64,000 bases of DNA from Cladorhizidae sp. MBARI D1340-BT2 (lineage: Eukaryota; Porifera; Demospongiae; Poecilosclerida; Cladorhizidae): contig JAQNBH010000013.1 of assembly GCA_028752905.1 (NCBI GenBank), forward strand, positions 27,896,739-27,960,738. Reading direction: 5' to 3'. This document shows, piece after piece, positions 59,765 to 64,000 of the stretch. The position numbers were made by a program, and so were the translations under genes. The notes beneath the pieces are model-generated. The model was not told the DNA's origin. It ran no database searches and saw only the letters and a program-made list of their open reading frames with translations. The stretch's first letter is position 1, and each line of letters starts with the position of its first letter.

Positions 59765-59995
59765 ATGTGATTGAATAGCAACTCCTATTCTATTTTTAGA
59801 CATCCATACAGATGATTGAGTAGAAACTCCTATTCTATTTTTAGACATACATAGAGGTGATTGAATAGCAACTCCTATTCTATTTTTAGACAACCGTAGA
59901 GGTAATTGAATAGCAACTCCTATTCTATTTTTAGACAACCATAGAGGTGATTGAATAGCAACTCCTATTCTATTTTTAGACCTCTATAGATGACT
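59765..59995. repeat. 46-bp minisatellite, 5 copies
   Basis: Unit GTGATTGAATAGCAACTCCT, ATTCTATTTTTAGACAACCA, TAGAG. The minus-strand frame MSKNRIGVAIQ is a repeat translation. Confidence 0.95.
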
Positions 59996-60999
59996 TACCA
60001 TTGCTTAGCTATACATGCAAACTTGAAAACATTAATCTACTTGCACAAAAGCTGCATATCCACTGGTACATTCTCTTGGATGAGCGGGAAGGACAAGTTT
60101 CAAGATAGACAATTGCAGTGAAGTATAATGAATATTCCCAGTTGACTCTACAAAACAAAACAAAGTAAAAGGACTTGGGGAAAAACTGCTACCAAATTGT
60201 TGTCTAAATGTCAATATAGGCCTTACCTAAATACATGGCCAAATGGCATCTACTGGACTAGAGCTGCAGAAACAGTGATCATGCACAAGTCCACTTGGCC
60301 AGCAACAGTTATGTCAGTTATGTTTCCTCTGCATTTTAGCAATACACTTACTTAATGGCTCAGCAGAATCAATAATGAAGTTGTCTGGCCAAAGTGTAAG
60401 TGACTTTTGTATTGTTAACTTTAATTGGCCCATTACTGTTGTAAACGCAATATGCCGGCTCGAAGAAGACTTCAAGAAAACTCTACCGCATGTCGGGCTA
60501 TTTTTTTAACTTCTCAATAGCTTAACAGATTAGTACATGGACAAAACAGAGCACTAGCTGCTGGAAAAATCCCTAGTCCACAGTCTAAGGTAAAATGAGA
60601 CTTGAATTTTTGTTTTCGATGGCATTAATATTTACCACGAGCAAAGCATTGGAGGCACTTTTTGACGATTTCTGGCTGTCAGATAGTAAACTGAGTGTTG
60701 AAGAAGGAGAAAAAGTCTATTCCTATTTGGGGGATCCCAGTTTGAACTATGTTGAAGCATAAACACTGAGCAGAGAAATGGAATCAGTGCTGAGTGATGA
60801 TTCTCTCAACACTGCCAGTTTCAGCACAGGGATGTAGAAGGAAGGATGACATGAGCTATCTTCAGTAGGTAGTGCATAGAATCTATAGCTGGAATTTAGC
60901 ATGAAGATGGCCTGATATCATTAATTCATGGGCAACTGGCAGATATGTATGTATGTGTGTGTATGTGTGTGAATATTGGCATTACACATTATTCAAACT
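59996..60999 (+). other. Kinase intron with a possible piggyBac N-terminal scrap
   Basis: At 60600-60765 a plus-strand frame reads LEALFDDFWLSDSKLSVEEG-EKVYSYLGDPSLNYVEA. Its acidic start and VYSYLGDP resemble the DIYAYRG region of the piggyBac N-terminus at 44554. No terminal repeats or downstream transposase follow, so this is weak. Otherwise no gene. Confidence 0.25.
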
Positions 61000-61310
61000 A
61001 CAGTGTATAGCATAATGATAGTACTATAATTCTTAATATTATCACTTAAAATCTGAAGCCGAGTGTTGAGAAGTGATGACTCCTGGCTATCTCCATAATC
61101 ATGGTAAATAGCACTTAATTCTGTCTTGTAATCAAATCTTGAAGTTGTATTAAGGAGCAATTTTTCCAGATTACTGTATTCCTTGAAGTGTGGTTGATAA
61201 AAGGGATCTTGATGCAATTAACAATGAGGTGAATAGCTTGAAAATTGATTTTTCTAACGTAATCTTCAATTGAGATGGAGTGGTAAGACTCGTACATCAG
61301 CCTTTAAACT
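61000..61310 (-). pseudogene. Possible hAT-type transposase fragment
   Basis: On the minus strand: DPFYQPHFKEYSNLEKLLLN, TTSRFDYKTELSAIYHDYGD and SSLLNTRLQILSD, in one open frame (61217-60993). The pattern (F.QP.F..Y..LE.LLL, then ...Y.DD-like, then L.TRLQI) resembles the region before the dimerisation domain of ZMYM1-like hAT proteins. Stops precede it. The family call is from memory of the pattern and uncertain. Confidence 0.3.
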
Positions 61311-63494
61311 TACTTCTGTTTATGGAAAAAACTGGGTATCAAGATCAACTCTATTCGCTTTCACCTTCAGTACATCCAAAATACAAAATTCTCTGTCAAT
61401 TTGCAAAGCAGATAAGGCATCATAAGTAAGGAGAGCAGCACTGTGTCCTTCAGCAACAAACAACTTTTATGCTGAACTGTACGGCTGTTGTTGTCAGCAA
61501 GATTCAATACCGTCTCATCTAGCATTACTCTGAACAGAAATTGAACTTTTCCAGTTGAGCAGCTATAACATTAACTCTTGTAAACATTTCCATATCTCTT
61601 GCTATATTTCTGAAAGATTTCCAAGCTACTCTGTAAAATAGAATAATTTATTTTTACACTTGCCAATGAGTAGGCCTTTATAGTCCATCTGGTTGGACAT
61701 AGCCTTCAAAATCCTGGATCAGATAGGGCAAGGCCTTCTTTTAATTTCAAAGATGATGCATTTTTGAAATCACATAAATGTTAACAAGTGCAACTTTAAC
61801 TACTTTAACATTTTGGATTGTATGTTAACAAGCTTGGTCAAGTGAAAGTGCATGGCAGTGGGTATAAATTACTTGTTTGCTTGGCTACACCAATTTACTA
61901 CTTCTCATGTTGTTATTACAATCATAGCATTGGCCCCTGCAACTCTCATCAGCAAACATCCTTTATTACATCAACAAGCGGACCTCAAGGAATGGAGACT
62001 GTCATGTACAACCAAACAAGTTCATCATAGACATTTTCCAATGGAATTCTACTGCAACCTGCTAATACATGTGATTTCATCCATCATAATGGTGAGTTGA
62101 GTTGAGTTGAGTTCTTGTGCTACACATATGTAGCATTTCATTTTGCATGTCATCACTGGGATACTTATTGATCTCTCATTTAAGCCATTCAACCATGTGC
62201 CCAATACTGTCCTCTCTACTTTGCAGATGTAGCAATTGAGTGAAGTCACTATCTACTTCTTCAGTGCCATCATCATGTGTACTGCCAAGACTTGTCGAAC
62301 TAAAAAGCAAACTGTACTCAACATCTTTAAGGACACTCTTGTTCTTGCAGAAGAAAGGCACTTAAATTTTGGGAAGAAGAACTCTAATGCTTATTTTGGA
62401 AGCCCCTGTATATAAATACTGCATTACCATTGAAAGACCTTACCTTCTTTTGTTTATAATTAGAGGCACAGTTGTTAGCAGAAGATTGTCTCAGAACTTG
62501 TGCAATCATATTTCGATCAAATTTTTTCATCATTTTGAAGCTCTGTTGTCTTTGCTTTACAAAACACAATTTCTGCATTGCCTTCTCTGTAAAGTTATTG
62601 ATGTTCCAAGGTCAAATTTTGCACATGAATCTGTGGTGAACTGTGTATTTTTTTCCCATCACTTGTTTTGTAACACTAGGCATCATCCAACCATTCTAGC
62701 AATAATAAGCCAATACAAAAAATCTGAGTGCAAGTTGGAAATGTGCAGTCTCCTTCACCACATTTGTATTCTGCAGGTAGATGGAACCATAAAGAAGGCA
62801 AATAAGTAATGTATGTATCACAAAGCACATAGATAGAGATATCCTTTGGTATTAAAATTATATTCATGGTTATAGAAACAAAAAAGCAGTTGTATTTGAG
62901 ATTACATTTTACTCTCTCCTTGATGCGTTAGCGAGGCTATTTTTAGCCATGAAAAACTCCGCAATTGTTGAAATCAAAATATTTTCACAGGGCGGCATTG
63001 TCTTTGACTTACTCGACCAAGAAAATAGAGGTGCCATAAAAGGGGATTGGGAAAGTAACTTTGGGGGTGATCGACACCTGGGGACGGGGATCACATCCCT
63101 CATTCTCAATTTTTCATGTTCCTGATGATAGCACACAATAATACAACTGCAAACACACTACATTTGCTACATTGAACCTTACCTTATGCAAGTAGTTTGC
63201 TAGCAAGTAATCCTAGCCCTACTCTATTAGAAAAATACTGCAGTTGGTGAAATAGCGAGATTTACAGAAGCAGCACTCCTTTCGACTAGTTTGATTTGGA
63301 GCAATGATAAAATGGGTTTGTGAGAGTAATGTTGAGTGGTCAACACCTGGGTTAGACCATGTTCCTGATTAATATTTTGTGCTCCTCTGCTAGATATTTT
63401 AACCTTGATCGGCAATGTCAGGTACCTCTGCTAGTGATAAATTATTACATACGTGCAGGAAAAATTGGTACAGCTTTAAATAACATGTGCTTAC
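61311..63494. other. Kinase intron with unassigned coding-like blocks
   Basis: Minus-strand blocks at about 62577-62450 (KLCFVKQRQQSFKMMKKFDR, followed by AAGAAG|GTAAGG donor) and 62310-62110 (STSLGSTHDDGTEEVDSDFT ... EDSIGHMVEWLK, a stop, then EINKYPSDDMQNEM) look like an old DNA-binding or transposon protein. No family is fixed. The 146-codon plus-strand frame at 62369-62809 is the antisense of this and has no motif. A GAGTT pentanucleotide run lies at 62094-62111. Confidence 0.3.
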
Positions 63495-63637
63495 ATTTCA
63501 GAGGCATTTGCAGCATTTGTGGGGTAGTCCAGCCTCACACCCTCATCCAACAGCTTAGGAAGGTCGATGGCATGAACTCCTGGGTAAGGGACCCTCCCAG
63601 CGCTAAACACTTCCCAGCAAGTCACTCCAAAAGACCA
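63495..63637 (-). CDS. Protein tyrosine kinase, exon with subdomains IX-X
   Basis: Acceptor TATATATTGTAG, phase 0 start. It reads WSFGVTCWEVFSAGRVPYPG then IDLPKLLDEGVRLDYPTNAA and NASE, ending GAAAT|GTAAGC in phase 2. WSFGV-x-x-W-E-x-F and the Pro-Tyr-Pro-Gly segment are diagnostic of tyrosine kinases. Subdomain IX's Asp and the catalytic and activation loops lie upstream, beyond 63637. Receptor versus cytoplasmic type cannot be told from this part. Confidence 0.88.
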
Positions 63638-63844
63638 CTACAATATATATATATCAAGGGAAGAAAAGAAGTGTACTCAATATTTGTAGCTATGTGCAAA
63701 CCAATAGTGTGTTTAATTGAGTACTGCAAGTTGATAGACAGTCTATGAATGTGAGTTCAGCATAAGTGCTGAGATATCAAGTAATGCATATAGCTCAGTC
63801 ACATTTATTCACATCTAAATATACTACATTGATTTTGTTGATGC

Positions 63845-64000
63845 TGTTATTATTGTGAAGACTAGAGCATCTAGTAAAACATCAAGAGAGTAAAAAATTC
63901 ATTCCTGATGAAGACTAGAGCATCTAACATCGTGAGTGTAAAAATTCATTCCTGATGAAGACTAGAGCAGCTAACGTCATGAGAGTAAAAATTCATTCCT
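63845..64000 (+). repeat. Hammerhead-like repeat heads in tandem (about 50-bp period)
   Basis: Three heads in a row: TGAAGACTAGAGCATCTAG, then CTGATGAAGACTAGAGCATC and CTGATGAAGACTAGAGCAGC. The last two keep a perfect CTGATGA box but have lost the CTAGTCGAAAC part, so stem II and the GAAA are broken. The array continues past the window. Confidence 0.7.

Overview
This window is from a eukaryotic nuclear genome, almost certainly an invertebrate animal and probably a sponge or another early-branching metazoan. That assignment is inferred. The reasons are: intron-split genes with GT/AG borders whose reading frames join exactly; three recognisable animal genes (a TEX264 homologue, an RSBN1/KDM9 homologue and the C-terminal end of a protein tyrosine kinase); AT-rich intergenic DNA; and a very heavy load of tandem repeats and decayed transposons. 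There are no bacterial operons, rRNA, convincing tRNA genes or CRISPR arrays. Most long open frames are translated tandem repeats (the 696-codon frame at 4514-6604, the poly-Ile/Leu/Tyr frames over TAA repeats) and are not genes.

Layout. 1-10.9 kb: RSBN1-like gene on the minus strand. Exon 10499-10945 and exon 3924-4095 join in frame across a 6.4 kb intron filled with a 29-bp minisatellite, TAA microsatellites, a hammerhead-like dispersed repeat, a G-rich MITE and a 51-bp minisatellite. The 3' part of the gene was not found. 10.95-11.53 kb: short divergent intergenic region. 11.5-32.7 kb: TEX264 homologue on the plus strand in three phase-0 exons (11526-11774, 22484-22699, 32590-32736). Its two introns hold a TAA-flanked MITE, a decayed hAT transposase and six or more unrelated minisatellites. 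One extra well-formed phase-0 exon of unknown identity lies at 27132-27308, and a possible membrane-protein 3' exon at 33273-33422. 35.1-36.7 kb: decayed non-LTR retrotransposon.

37.3-51.8 kb: a nest of Ginger-like DNA transposons (integrase-type transposase with H2C2 finger, DDE core and GPY/F motif, followed by a Ulp1-type cysteine-protease domain and a PHD finger). The main copy (38878-49328) has long inverted ends. Its large intron contains a complete piggyBac element (41452-44750) with matching ends and TTAA target duplications. A second, partial copy of the protease/PHD end follows directly (49329-51794). A smaller deletion derivative of a related element (37812-38865, minus strand) and a third 5' end (37.26-37.62 kb) lie just upstream.

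51.9-56.8 kb: pieces of two LINE families and a second, 5'-truncated piggyBac. 57.3-63.6 kb: three C-terminal exons of a tyrosine kinase on the minus strand (63495-63637, 59280-59419, 57265-57443). Their phases match; the rest of the kinase lies beyond the right edge. Its introns hold a TAA microsatellite, a 46-bp minisatellite and transposon scraps. Copies of a hammerhead-ribozyme-like repeat occur from 0.5 kb to 64 kb.

The animal genes show no sign of working together as a pathway: they are independent housekeeping or signalling genes embedded in repeat-rich DNA. The most unusual parts are the layered Ginger/piggyBac nest with its SUMO-protease-like cargo and the hammerhead-like dispersed repeat.
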